Assembly: GCA_020446045.1 (NCBI GenBank)
Contig: JAGRFM010000004.1
Location: 1 to 64,000 of the forward strand
Reading direction: 5' to 3'
Source: Nitrosomonas sp.
GTDB lineage: Bacteria > Pseudomonadota > Gammaproteobacteria > Burkholderiales > Nitrosomonadaceae
DNA length: 64,000 nt
Position numbers and translations under genes: made by a program. Below the pieces are notes generated by a model. That model was not told the origin of the DNA, ran no database searches, and saw only the letters and a list, made by a program, of their open reading frames with translations. Below, piece by piece: positions 39,816 to 49,040 of the stretch; within the stretch, counting starts at the first letter, position 1, and the number at the start of each line of letters is the position of its first letter.

Positions 39816-41293
39816 CCGGATAGATGACGCAAATAAATGATGCGGGGCAGGCTGGCGCTACGGAATTGACGAATACCGTCTTCTGCATGGCATTGCCAGC
39901 TTATTTTTTCTTCGACAGTCTCGTCAACATGTATTGTAAACCCTTTGTTGACGGGTAATTCCAGATAAGCAATTAATTCTGCGAGTCCTTGCGTCAACGG
40001 GCGGATAATACACAACTCTCGCAATGTAACCTGGTTTTTTTTCTGTAAGGACTGTCGGATATGGCGCGCAATCGCGGCTTTATCGATGACAAACTGGGTA
40101 AAAAGTTTGCTGGAATCCAACGATTCATCTCCTTGTATTAATGCGATCTGGGCAATCCTGGTTTTGATGGGCGGCTGATATAGGGTGCGTTCCATGGGCA
40201 AATCGATGTTAACTTTCAGATCGTCAATAACACCGAATTCAGCGGGTACGGCGCTTGAAAAGAGTTGTTCGCGCATTGTCAGTGTCCGGTTTTCTATGTT
40301 GTGCAGCAAACCCATGATGCGCTTGTTTTCAAGCCAGGCCTGGTCGTCCAGAAATCTTCTGAGTTGTTGCGACAGCTGTGCAACCGTTCGTTGCGTATGC
40401 TCGCCAGCTTCAAGCCAGTCATAGTGAATACGGCGTGTGCGGCGATCCGGATTTAAAGCATCGACTGCGGGGATCGCCATGACTTGTTCGAGCATCTGGC
40501 TGAATTCGGATTGCCGTTGCTGAGACATCAAAAAATCCCAGAATGCCCGGAAGCTGCTGCCCTGATCGGAATCCGCAATGGCATCGCGTTCACCCATAAT
40601 GGTTTCCAGCAGATCGCCCTTGTTGCCACTCCACTGGGTGATTTGCTCCCGGACGCTACGATCCAGCTGGCGGAAATTGTATTCCACCTCGCGAAAATCG
40701 GATAGCAGTTCACGGGCTTGCTGACTGAATTGCATAAAACGGTCTTTGAGGGCGGTGTCATCGAGCAGGCTGACATTGCCCTGTGCCACCTGAGCAATTT
40801 CAGCGTCGATTTCTGCGCGGCGTTTTTGCAGTTCCTGCAGGCGCTGTTCAGGATTAGTGGTACTGCCCTGGCTGATCTGGCGCAACAGATCAAAGAGGAT
40901 GAGTAGGCGCGATTCGGTTCCGACAAAACTGCGTTGGCTCAGGGATTCCAGCCAGGTAATGGTTTTCTCGCTGGCCGGAGTCAGGTCAAAATAAGCCTCA
41001 TCCGAATCCTGACGGTAGAATTTTCGTAACCAGCCTTTTTCAGGGGCTGCCCAATCGTTCAAATATTCAAGTGCAGATTTAGGGAATCTATTGTCCTCGT
41101 CGGTTTCCCGGATTGAGAAGAGTTCATCTTCCAGCGCTTCGACCAGATCGGCTTGAGCTATGATGCGTACATTGCTTTCGATAAAGGTTTGATAAAAAAA
41201 GCTGACAATCAACGGCGCATACGGACTGTTAAGCAGACGCCAGGCGGGGTGTCTTTGACGTAAGATGTCCAGTGTTTGAAAGTTTAGCGCCAT
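39812..41293 (-). CDS. jetA: Wadjet kleisin-like subunit JetA (DUF3375, MksF-like)
   Basis: JetA is the kleisin-like bridge of the Wadjet SMC complex. The 493-residue protein belongs to DUF3375, starting ALNFQTLDILRQRHPAWRLL and containing NDWAAPEKGWLRKFYRQDSD, a central coiled coil and SGNKGDLLETIMGERDAIAD. DUF3375 is the JetA variant associated with type I Wadjet in the original classification, as I recall it. The ATG at 41293 is preferred to one 39 bp upstream because family similarity begins there. The gene starts only 64 bp after the purD stop on the same strand, so it may be read from the pur operon as well as its own promoter. Confidence 0.92.
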   Translation of the reverse strand: MALNFQTLDILRQRHPAWRLLNSPYAPLIVSFFYQTFIESNVRIIAQADLVEALEDELFSIRETDEDNRFPKSALEYLNDWAAPEKGWLRKFYRQDSDEAYFDLTPASEKTITWLESLSQRSFVGTESRLLILFDLLRQISQGSTTNPEQRLQELQKRRAEIDAEIAQVAQGNVSLLDDTALKDRFMQFSQQARELLSDFREVEYNFRQLDRSVREQITQWSGNKGDLLETIMGERDAIADSDQGSSFRAFWDFLMSQQRQSEFSQMLEQVMAIPAVDALNPDRRTRRIHYDWLEAGEHTQRTVAQLSQQLRRFLDDQAWLENKRIMGLLHNIENRTLTMREQLFSSAVPAEFGVIDDLKVNIDLPMERTLYQPPIKTRIAQIALIQGDESLDSSKLFTQFVIDKAAIARHIRQSLQKKNQVTLRELCIIRPLTQGLAELIAYLELPVNKGFTIHVDETVEEKISWQCHAEDGIRQFRSASLPRIIYLRHLSG

Positions 41294-41357
41294 AAAATTG
41301 CAAAACCAATAAAGAATACTATGATGATGCAAAAGTAACCGAAGATGAACAGTTTTT

Positions 41358-42683
41358 TTACTTGGATTGATGAATATACTCTATACCCTGATAACCGATG
41401 TCATGGCGCATGTGAGCACCTCGAAATTCGATTTGTCCGGCTATTTCATACGCATTTTGCTGGGCAATTTTCAAACTGTCGCCTAAAGCGGTAACGCAAA
41501 GCACTCGCCCGCCGGAAGTGACCAATTTGTGAGCTTGTTCATTATTTTCATCAGTCAAGACGGTTCCTGAATGAAAAATATGAAAATCTTCACCGGCATT
41601 ATGATGTTCCATCAATTCAGCCAGTCCGGTAATGGCATCGCCTTTGACCGGACTCTCAGGATACCCCTCGGCGGCCATAACAACACCGAGTGCAATACGC
41701 CGGTCCCATTCGGTTTCACTTTGATCCAAAGTGCCGTTCAGGGCATGTTCTATCAGTACCGATAAATCACTTTTCAGCCGCAGCATGATGGGCTGCGTTT
41801 CCGGGTCGCCCATGCGGCAATTGAATTCCAGTACTTTCACCTGCCTATCCGGCGTTATCATTAAGCCGGCGTAGAGGAAGCCGGTATACGGCGTATCTTC
41901 TTGTGTCATGCCTTGAATAACCGGATAAATGACTTCACGCATGATTTGCGCATGCTGACCGGGTGATATAAACGGTGTCGGTGAATAAGCGCCCATGCCG
42001 CCGGTATTGGGGCCGGTATCGCCGTCGTTCAGACGTTTGTGATCCTGGCTGGTAGCGAGCGGTAAAACATGTTGCCCGTCGGACATGACGATAAAGCTGA
42101 CTTCGATACCTTGCAGAAATTCCTCAATAATGACTTCGGATCCGGCAGTGCCAAAACGGTGTTCGACCAGGATATCGTCAATCGCAGCATGGGCTTCTGC
42201 TAAAGACATGGCAACGATGACGCCTTTACCCGCAGCCAAACCACTGGCTTTGATGACAATCGGCGCGCCTTGCTGGTCAATATACTGATGCGCTGCTTCC
42301 GCCTCGGTGAAGCTTGCATAAGCTGCAGTCGGAATGTTATGCCGCTGCATGAAGTCTTTGGCAAAACTTTTGGAGATTTCCAGTTGTGCCGCTTTCTGAC
42401 CGGGGCCGAAGATTTTCAGTTCATGAGCTTGAAAAGCATCAACAATACCTTCTGCTAGTGGCGCTTCCGGCCCAACCACAGTAAATGCGATGGTTTCTTT
42501 TTTTACAAATTCAATCAGGTCGGGAATAGCGGTAATAGCAATATTTTCCAGGCCATGTTCTTGTGCCGTTCCGGCATTGCCGGGCGCGACAAAAACTTTT
42601 TGAACACGCGGTGACTGGATAAGTTTCCAGGCTATGGCATGTTCTCTGCCGCCGCTACCGATAACCAATAATTTCATCGTCAA
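41358..42683 (-). CDS. purD: Phosphoribosylamine-glycine ligase
   Basis: PurD joins 5-phosphoribosylamine and glycine with ATP to form GAR, the second step of purine synthesis. The 441-residue protein has the ATP-grasp pattern: VIGSGGREHAIAWKL at the start, FGPGQKAAQLEISKSFAKDF, PIVIKASGLAAGKGVIVA, and FLYAGLMITPDRQVKVLEFN leading to CRMGDPETQPIM. It follows purH by 7 bp and closes the dusB-fis-purH-purD run. Accessory Wadjet genes begin 64 bp further on. Confidence 0.96.
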   Translation of the reverse strand: MTMKLLVIGSGGREHAIAWKLIQSPRVQKVFVAPGNAGTAQEHGLENIAITAIPDLIEFVKKETIAFTVVGPEAPLAEGIVDAFQAHELKIFGPGQKAAQLEISKSFAKDFMQRHNIPTAAYASFTEAEAAHQYIDQQGAPIVIKASGLAAGKGVIVAMSLAEAHAAIDDILVEHRFGTAGSEVIIEEFLQGIEVSFIVMSDGQHVLPLATSQDHKRLNDGDTGPNTGGMGAYSPTPFISPGQHAQIMREVIYPVIQGMTQEDTPYTGFLYAGLMITPDRQVKVLEFNCRMGDPETQPIMLRLKSDLSVLIEHALNGTLDQSETEWDRRIALGVVMAAEGYPESPVKGDAITGLAELMEHHNAGEDFHIFHSGTVLTDENNEQAHKLVTSGGRVLCVTALGDSLKIAQQNAYEIAGQIEFRGAHMRHDIGYQGIEYIHQSK

Positions 42684-42690
42684 TCTAAAA

Positions 42691-44250
42691 TCAGTGTCTG
42701 AAATGCCGTACGCCGGTGAAGACCATAGTCACATCCTGTTCGTCTGCGGCGGCTATGACTTCAGCGTCGCGTATACTGCCGCCGGGCTGAATGACAGCCC
42801 GTGCACCGGCTTGTACAACAACGTCAAGTCCGTCGCGGAACGGGAAAAAAGCATCCGATGCCACCACAGAATCCGTTAAATCAAATCCGGCTTCCTTGGC
42901 TTTAATTGTTGCAATTTTAGCACTGTCGACACGGCTCATTTGACCGGCGCCAATACCTAAGGTCTGATTGTTACGGCAAAACACAATCGTGTTGGATTTG
43001 ACAAATTTCGCCACACGCCAGGCAAACAGCAGATCCTCCATTTGTTGTCCGGTTGGCTTTTTCTGCGTGACTACCTTGAGTTCGTTGCGGGCAATATTGT
43101 AATGGTCCGGTGTTTGTACCAGCAAACCGCCACCGATGCGTTTCAGATCAAATGCGTTGCTGCCTTGTTCCAGTGGCAGAGCCAGAACCCGGATATTGCG
43201 CTTTTGTGCGAGTAAAGTCTGGGCTTCATCAGAAATATCGGGAGCGATGATCACTTCAACAAACTGATTCAGTACCGCAGCAGCCGTTTCGGCATCGAGT
43301 ATCCTGTTAAACGCGATAATACCGCCGAATGCAGAGGTTGAGTCGGTTGCAAATGCACGTTGATACGCATCGTGTATCGTATCAGCAGCGGCAACACCAC
43401 AGGGGTTGGCGTGTTTGATAATAACGCAGGCCGGATTTTCGAAAGACTTGACACATTCCCAGGCAGCGTCGGTATCGGCAATGTTGTTGTACGACAGTTC
43501 TTTGCCCTGAATTTGCCGGTAATTCGCCAGGCCACCCGGAACGGATTCAATATCGCGGTAAAATGCCGCTTTCTGGTGCGGGTTTTCACCATAGCGCAAG
43601 TGTTGCAACAGATTGAAATTAGCATTGAATACTGTCGGAAAGTCATCGCGGTTGCCATCATCGTTAATTGCAGTTAAATAATTGCTAATGGCACTGTCAT
43701 AAACCGCAGTATGCGAAAATGCTTTACAGGCAAATTTGAAACGGTTGGCCAGACTGACTTTTCCCTGATTGGCGGTAATTTCATCGAGCAGCTGCGGGTA
43801 ATCTGTCGGATCGGTGATGACAGTGACTTTTTTATAGTTTTTGGCAGCGGCGCGCACCATGGTAGGGCCACCGATATCAATATTTTCTATGGCTTCTTCC
43901 AGACTGCAATCCGGTTTGGCGACAGTCTGTGAGAAAGGGTAGAGATTGACGACAACCAATTCGATATCGTTGATGCCGGCTTTTTCCATTGCAGCGGTGT
44001 GTTTGGGTGAGTCGTTGCGTGCCAGAATTCCGGCATGTACTTTCGGGTGCAGCGTTTTGACGCGCCCGTCGAGCATTTCGGGAAAACCGGTGTAATCGCT
44101 GATTTCTATTACCGGAATTGCGTTTTGTTGCAGTAAACGGGCTGTGCCGCCTGTCGAGATAATGGTGATGCCGGATTGATGCAGCGCTTGTGCCAGATCT
44201 ATTACCCCGGTTTTATCGGAAACACTGATTAGTGCCTGTTTAATGGCCAT
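42691..44250 (-). CDS. purH: Bifunctional AICAR formyltransferase / IMP cyclohydrolase
   Basis: PurH carries out the last two steps to IMP. The 519-residue protein has the N-terminal cyclohydrolase domain ([40 protein letters not shown]) and the C-terminal transformylase domain ([51 protein letters not shown]). It starts 1 bp after fis ends, indicating one transcript. Confidence 0.97.
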   Translation of the reverse strand: MAIKQALISVSDKTGVIDLAQALHQSGITIISTGGTARLLQQNAIPVIEISDYTGFPEMLDGRVKTLHPKVHAGILARNDSPKHTAAMEKAGINDIELVVVNLYPFSQTVAKPDCSLEEAIENIDIGGPTMVRAAAKNYKKVTVITDPTDYPQLLDEITANQGKVSLANRFKFACKAFSHTAVYDSAISNYLTAINDDGNRDDFPTVFNANFNLLQHLRYGENPHQKAAFYRDIESVPGGLANYRQIQGKELSYNNIADTDAAWECVKSFENPACVIIKHANPCGVAAADTIHDAYQRAFATDSTSAFGGIIAFNRILDAETAAAVLNQFVEVIIAPDISDEAQTLLAQKRNIRVLALPLEQGSNAFDLKRIGGGLLVQTPDHYNIARNELKVVTQKKPTGQQMEDLLFAWRVAKFVKSNTIVFCRNNQTLGIGAGQMSRVDSAKIATIKAKEAGFDLTDSVVASDAFFPFRDGLDVVVQAGARAVIQPGGSIRDAEVIAAADEQDVTMVFTGVRHFRH

Positions 44251-44251
44251 A

Positions 44252-44500
44252 CTATTCCTTATTGATTTGATACCGTTTTATTTTCTGCCGTAATGTGTTT
44301 CGGTTGATGCCAAGCAGTTCGGCTGCCAGCGTCTGATTACCTTGTGTATGTTGTAAAACGACTTCGATGAGTGGTTTTTCAACGCTGAGAATAACCATAT
44401 CATGGATGCAGACTGGTTTTTCACCGTCCAGATCATTCAAATATTTGTTGACGGAGTTACGTACACAGCATGCAATTTCATTTTCATTGATTGTATTCAT
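44252..44500 (-). CDS. fis: DNA-binding protein Fis
   Basis: Fis is a small nucleoid protein that bends DNA and regulates rRNA and many other promoters. The 82-residue product carries the C-terminal helix-turn-helix ([20 protein letters not shown]) preceded by [11 protein letters not shown]. It overlaps dusB by 4 bp, the same dusB-fis linkage known across beta- and gammaproteobacteria. The N-terminal arm is shorter and less like the E. coli Hin-activating arm. Confidence 0.94.
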   Translation of the reverse strand: MNTINENEIACCVRNSVNKYLNDLDGEKPVCIHDMVILSVEKPLIEVVLQHTQGNQTLAAELLGINRNTLRQKIKRYQINKE

Positions 44501-45513
44501 ACAGTAACAACCTTCTCTTCCTGAATGTAATGTAAATGTGGGTTGTAATCAGCCAGCTGAGTAAAGAAATCATGGGTTGCATCAAGCTGTTCTTCACACG
44601 CTTGCAACTGGTTCATTCTGTGCCGGAATCCGGCCGAGCCTGCCAACCCTTTGGTGTACCACGAGATATGCTTGCGTGCGATGCGTACACCAGAATATTC
44701 TCCATAAAATGCATATAAATCATGTAAATGATCGACTAGTACAGTATGTATTTCGCGCACTTCAGGTGGTGGCAGATGGCTGCCGGTATTCAGATAATGC
44801 TCGATTTCTCTGAAAATCCAGGGCCTGCCTTGTGCAGCGCGGCCTATCATGACGGCATCGGCATTGGTGTAGTCTAACACCTGTTTGGCTCTTTCAGGCG
44901 TAGTAATGTCGCCATTGGCAATGACCGGAATACTAACGGCGGCTTTAACGCTGGCGATAGTCTCGTATTCGGCTTCGCCGCGATAAGCACAGGCACGTGT
45001 GCGGCCATGAATGGCTAATGCTTTTATTCCTGAATTTTCGGCAATTCTGGCAACGGTTAAGGCATTTTTGTTTTGTTGATCCCAACCGGTTCTGATTTTA
45101 AGCGTTACGGGCGTATCGACAGCGCTGACCACGGAAGTGAGTATCTTTTCAACCAGTCTTTCATTCTTTAATAATGCTGAGCCGGCCATGACATTGCATA
45201 TTTTTTTGGCTGGACACCCCATGTTGATATCGATAATCTGAGCGCCCTGATCTACATTGTGCCTGGCAGCAGCTGCTAGCATGTTTGGATCAGCGCCTGC
45301 TATCTGAACGGATATGGGCGATACTTCGCCATCATGGTTGGCGCGGCGCTGTGTTTTTTTCGAACCCCAAAGTAGTGAGTTGCTGGCAACCATTTCTGAA
45401 ACGGCCATACCTGCTCCCATTTTTTTGCATAACTGTCTGAAGGTGCGGTCGGTAACACCGGCCATGGGGGCGACGATCAGTTTGTTTTTTAGCGTGTGAT
45501 TACCGATTTGCAT
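44497..45513 (-). CDS. dusB: tRNA-dihydrouridine synthase B
   Basis: DusB reduces uridine in the tRNA D-loop with FMN. The 338-residue protein has VAPMAGVTDRTFRQLCKK at the N-terminus, the catalytic-cysteine region DINMGCPAKKICNVMAGSAL near residue 95, and FMN contacts in HGRTRACAYRGEAEY and DAVMIGRAAQGRPWIF. It heads the dusB-fis-purH-purD operon. Its promoter should lie in the 274 bp before the ubiH-type gene, which also contain a long hairpin element. Confidence 0.95.
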   Translation of the reverse strand: MQIGNHTLKNKLIVAPMAGVTDRTFRQLCKKMGAGMAVSEMVASNSLLWGSKKTQRRANHDGEVSPISVQIAGADPNMLAAAARHNVDQGAQIIDINMGCPAKKICNVMAGSALLKNERLVEKILTSVVSAVDTPVTLKIRTGWDQQNKNALTVARIAENSGIKALAIHGRTRACAYRGEAEYETIASVKAAVSIPVIANGDITTPERAKQVLDYTNADAVMIGRAAQGRPWIFREIEHYLNTGSHLPPPEVREIHTVLVDHLHDLYAFYGEYSGVRIARKHISWYTKGLAGSAGFRHRMNQLQACEEQLDATHDFFTQLADYNPHLHYIQEEKVVTV

Positions 45514-45708
45514 GTAAATCTGTTGTTTTCAGGATAAAAAATAACAATTGAAGATGATGCGCAAAACTGATTCAGGAAAATTAAGTACGATCCAGGTCTC
45601 TTATTTCCATGCTGCTGAAGTGCTTTATATTTCCTAGACTGCAAAAGACATATTATATAAAGATAATTTTTATATGCGTAAGAAATTTGTGTAATTATTA
45701 ATTAGGGG

Positions 45709-45784
45709 GTGTTAACAATGACTGAACTGTTGCTACTGAAACTCATTTCAGGAGCAACCAAAATAAATCACTCATTGTTCACAC
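45709..45784. repeat. Long two-stage hairpin element beyond the ubiH-type gene
   Basis: The outer arms GTGTTAACAATGACT and ACTCATTGTTCACAC pair at 13 of 15 positions. The inner arms GTTGCTACTGAAA and TTTCAGGAGCAAC pair at 12 of 13 around a CTCA loop (45729-45758). The preceding GGGGGT recalls the GGGTGT ends of other repeats here. It may be a small fold-back mobile element, and would also form a strong RNA hairpin downstream of the hydroxylase gene. The rest of the gap 45514-45708 is AT-rich and presumably holds the dusB promoter. Confidence 0.6.
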
Positions 45785-45787
45785 TTC

Positions 45788-46960
45788 CTAGCCTCTTGCG
45801 CCAAAAATCATACGCCGCGCTACAAACCGTTTGATGGGCGGTAAGTTATCCAGAAGTGTAAGTCCGGTGCCGCAGAGATGTTGCAATAGTGGATTATCGT
45901 TGGAAAACAATTTGATGAGTGAATCGGTAAAGAGTCGTCCACCATTACTGTCCATGCGGCGATTTTCCCGGTAGCGTTGCAACATCGCTGGTGTGCCAAT
46001 TTCTTTGTTTTCAGTTAAGGTATCCTGAATGATTTGTGCGAGCTCGTAGGTGTCTCTGAGTCCAAGATTAAAGCCCTGACCTGCAACAGGGTGCAGGGTT
46101 TGAGCAGCATTGCCAATCAATGCAATGCGTTGCGATGTAGTGGGTTTTGCGTATTTGAGTGCTAAAGGAAAACCGGAGCGTTTTCCCGCATGAACGAATT
46201 GACCTAACCGGTCTCCAAAGTGACTATGCAGCCGCGTGAGAAATTGCTCTTCGTTTAACGCGAGAATTTCTTTGGCTGCCTCGGCGGGGGCTGTCCATAC
46301 CAAGGCAAAATGATTGCCGGATGGGAGTAAAGCGATCGGCCCTTCCGATGTAAAACGTTCATAAGCGATCCCCGTTTGTTGTGTTTCAGCCTGTACATTG
46401 GCGGCAATCGCCCATTGATTGTATTCGTTGATATGGTAAGTGATATCTTCAATCTGGCTGCCGAGTCGACCCCCATCGGAAAGGACTAGCAATTTGGCCG
46501 AAATCTTTTTTTCTGTACCGTGATGGGTGTAGCTGACATGACCCAATTGTTCATCCGTTGAAAAATGTTGAACAACTGCACCGGTTTGATAATCGATGTC
46601 GCTTTCCACCGTGACATCGTAAAGTGCCCGAAACAGATCATGATAGTTGACGACGTAGCCCAAAACAGGAACGCCTGCATCTTTGGTGGTCAATACGGAA
46701 CGTCCGAAGTAGCCCTTGTTTGAAATATGGATGGTTTTGATTGGCGTGAATTGTGGAAGTCTTTGCCAAGCGCCCAGGCGGTTCAAAATAAGGTGACTGC
46801 CATGCGATAAAGCCAGTGGTCGAATATCGTCCACTTTGTCAGGTAAACCACGTGCTTCAAGCAGAAGAACTGACAGATTATTGTCGCGAAGGGCAAGTGC
46901 CAACGCCATACCGACCGGACCGCCACCTATAATTGCTATGTCGTAATTTACTGCGTTCAT
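45788..46960 (-). CDS. ubiH: FAD-dependent ubiquinone-biosynthesis hydroxylase, UbiH/UbiF/VisC family
   Basis: The 390-residue flavoprotein would add a hydroxyl group to the ubiquinone ring at the inner membrane. The N-terminal dinucleotide fold is IAIIGGGPVGMALALALRDN, the middle has VLSDGGRLGSQIE, and the second FAD motif is ALIGNAAQTLHPVAGQGFNL followed by GLRD. Family membership is certain, but UbiH, UbiF and related paralogues are hard to separate by eye, so the symbol is provisional. The gene stands alone, with a hairpin element directly beyond its 3' end. Confidence 0.85.
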   Translation of the reverse strand: MNAVNYDIAIIGGGPVGMALALALRDNNLSVLLLEARGLPDKVDDIRPLALSHGSHLILNRLGAWQRLPQFTPIKTIHISNKGYFGRSVLTTKDAGVPVLGYVVNYHDLFRALYDVTVESDIDYQTGAVVQHFSTDEQLGHVSYTHHGTEKKISAKLLVLSDGGRLGSQIEDITYHINEYNQWAIAANVQAETQQTGIAYERFTSEGPIALLPSGNHFALVWTAPAEAAKEILALNEEQFLTRLHSHFGDRLGQFVHAGKRSGFPLALKYAKPTTSQRIALIGNAAQTLHPVAGQGFNLGLRDTYELAQIIQDTLTENKEIGTPAMLQRYRENRRMDSNGGRLFTDSLIKLFSNDNPLLQHLCGTGLTLLDNLPPIKRFVARRMIFGARG

Positions 46961-47542
46961 GGATAGTGTTTATCAAAATTTCAGTCAGTATTTGGCAAAG
47001 TGCTTTTTGTGCCGACCTGAAATTAGAACTTTGTCAACTTGAAATTGTCACCTACAACGTTGCGCCTTTTGGTAATAGAACAACTGTTTCCTGCGAGACA
47101 TACCTTGCCATGCATACTGACAAACTCATTAAACCCGGCAATATCAAATTGATAAAGTATCAGGTTGCCCATCATTGTATCAAAATGTAAACCGGTTTCA
47201 TGTGCGCGGTTGCAAAGTAATTATTTTTCTCCATTACGGTCGCAAATTAATCGGTATCGTTCCGGTTTTCATTTGAAGACATTTAATTGCATTATAACTT
47301 GAAATATTAAGTTGCAGGTTGGACATATCCGGCTATGCGCGTCAGAATAATAACGAAAGTAATATTGGCGCAATTTAAGATAATCTGCTTGGAAGACCAA
47401 GGTTTTGCAAGGGTTATCTTGAATAAACAAATGTTTTTAAGATTGAACACCGAAATTTTCCCGGTAGCATGGAGAAATTCATGCAGAATCTATCTTAAAA
47501 TGCGTGTTGTTAATTCAATAAAGAAATTTTGAGGAACAGGTG
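46961..47542. other. Intergenic region with a repeat shared with 59336-59407
   Basis: No convincing gene lies in this 582-bp gap. The stretch 47087-47157 matches 59336-59407: both read TTCCTGC, then a shared CCATGCA-ACTGACAA block, then AACCCGGCAATATCA, in the same orientation. The pair may be a small interspersed repeat or two remnants of one gene start (both could encode Met-His-Thr-Asp-Lys ... Pro-Gly-Asn-Ile). The divergent promoters of the hydroxylase and ankyrin genes must also lie here. Confidence 0.55.
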
Positions 47543-48319
47543 ATGACAGGGTTACAATTAAAGAGCCGAATTAATTTAAAATGTTTGTGCGTTTTGCTTA
47601 TGTTGATGCTTTATGGTGCGTTTGTTCATGCAGAAAGCGTTGAAACAATTGACGAACAATTAATTGCTGGTGCGGAAAAGGGGAATTTACCATTGGTGAG
47701 GCGCATTCTTGAGGCAGAACCCGAATTGTCTCCAGAAACCATTAATACGGCACTGTTTGCGGGTGTCAGAAAGGGCAGTAAACCTATTGTTCAATTGTTG
47801 CTGGATAGAGGGGGCGATGTAAATTATCGCGGAGACAATGGGTATACCGTATTAATACAGGCTGCAAGGGATGGCCGTGCACATCTAGTTGCGCTATTAT
47901 TGCCGCTTGGTGCGGATGTGAACGCAACCGCAAGCGAGACAAATGAAACAGCGTTGATTCTGGCCGCAAAACGCAACCGGCGTGAGGTGATTGATCTGCT
48001 GTTGGCGGCCAATGCAGATATACATGCCAGAAGAAGCGATGGGATGACGGCTTTAATGCTTGCCTCGCGCGGTGGACATCAGCAATCGGTGCTTAAATTA
48101 ATCGAGGCGGGAGCCGAGATTAATGCGCAGCTTGAGAACGGAGCGACACCGCTAATGCTTGCTGCTCAACATGGTCACATTGGTGTGATTTATGTGTTGT
48201 TACAGGCTAATGCGGATCTGGATATCAAAGCGAGTAATGGTGCTACAGCCCTGACACTGGCCAATGTATACCGGCATACTGAGGCAGCAGAAATGCTTAA
48301 AAAGGCTGGGGCGCGATGA
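47543..48319 (+). CDS. Exported ankyrin-repeat protein
   Basis: The 258-residue product has a signal peptide (hydrophobic CLCVLLMLMLYGAFVHA, cleavage near residue 35) and then about six ankyrin repeats, for example DNGYTVLIQAARDGRAHLVA, NETALILAAKRNRREVIDLL and DGMTALMLASRGGHQQSVLK. It is probably a periplasmic protein-interaction scaffold; such ankyrins sometimes accompany catalases or envelope-stress proteins, but none is adjacent. The ATG at 47543 follows GAGGAACAG; a GTG one codon earlier is possible. A Sel1-repeat lipoprotein gene follows after 49 bp, so two repeat-scaffold proteins are probably co-expressed. Confidence 0.85.
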   Translation: MTGLQLKSRINLKCLCVLLMLMLYGAFVHAESVETIDEQLIAGAEKGNLPLVRRILEAEPELSPETINTALFAGVRKGSKPIVQLLLDRGGDVNYRGDNGYTVLIQAARDGRAHLVALLLPLGADVNATASETNETALILAAKRNRREVIDLLLAANADIHARRSDGMTALMLASRGGHQQSVLKLIEAGAEINAQLENGATPLMLAAQHGHIGVIYVLLQANADLDIKASNGATALTLANVYRHTEAAEMLKKAGAR

Positions 48320-48368
48320 AGATCAAAAAGAATATTAATGTTATAGATTTTAAAGGAAAAATGATTAA

Positions 48369-49040
48369 ATGAAAGGGAAAACTGTTTTATTGCTTGCTGT
48401 TCCATTGATGTTTCTGTATGGGTGTGGCGAAGATACATCGAGTGATAATGCAGCGACGGGTTCAAAGTCGCAGACAATGAACGAGGTCACAAGAGTCGAT
48501 GAATTGCCATCTTTTTTAAGTGAAGGTATGTCTGAGGAAGAAATGGCCGAGCTTAGAGAACAGATCATGCCAGGCAGTTCGGATGGGCCGACACCGGGCG
48601 AAAAATTTCAGGCTTTGCTTGAACGAGCTCAAGAAGGCGACCCTGAGGCTCAGACCAATCTGGGTGTCATGTATTACACCGGAGAAGCGGTATCTAAAAC
48701 AGCAACGGGCCAGGTGCTCGATAATGATCCGGGACTGGCTGCAGGATGGTTTTATCGTGCGGCTGAGCAAGGCTATGCAGATGCACAGTTTAATCTCGGA
48801 TTATTGTATGCCAATGGTGAAGGTGTAGCCCAGGATATGACTGAAGCTGTGTCTTTATTCAAACTGGCTGCCGAGCAAGGGCATGTTGATGCACAAAACA
48901 ATCTGGGTGCGCTTTATTATATGGGTGAAGGCGTAGAACGGGATGAACAGGAAGCAATAGAATGGTTTGAGAAAGCTGCTGCTCAGGGTAATGAAGAAGC
49001 GATTACCAATCTTGAAGCTATCAGGGCCGCTCAACACTGA
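48369..49040 (+). CDS. Sel1-repeat lipoprotein
   Basis: The 223-residue protein starts with a lipoprotein signal (lipobox FLYGC, lipidated Cys near residue 19) and contains three Sel1-like repeats: DPEAQTNLGVMYYTGEAVSK, YADAQFNLGLLYANGEGVAQ and HVDAQNNLGALYYMGEGVER. The acidic linker before them is flexible. Sel1 proteins act as adaptors. It probably works with the ankyrin protein encoded just upstream. Its 3' end overlaps the convergent ubiX gene by 10 bp, an economical but unusual tail-to-tail overlap. Confidence 0.87.
   Translation: MKGKTVLLLAVPLMFLYGCGEDTSSDNAATGSKSQTMNEVTRVDELPSFLSEGMSEEEMAELREQIMPGSSDGPTPGEKFQALLERAQEGDPEAQTNLGVMYYTGEAVSKTATGQVLDNDPGLAAGWFYRAAEQGYADAQFNLGLLYANGEGVAQDMTEAVSLFKLAAEQGHVDAQNNLGALYYMGEGVERDEQEAIEWFEKAAAQGNEEAITNLEAIRAAQH

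Noticed and set aside
45718..45831. 37-codon plus-strand frame preceded by a GGGGGTG purine run
   Set aside because: It lies almost wholly in the hairpin element and the antisense of the ubiH-type gene end, so the apparent ribosome site is better explained as a repeat terminus.
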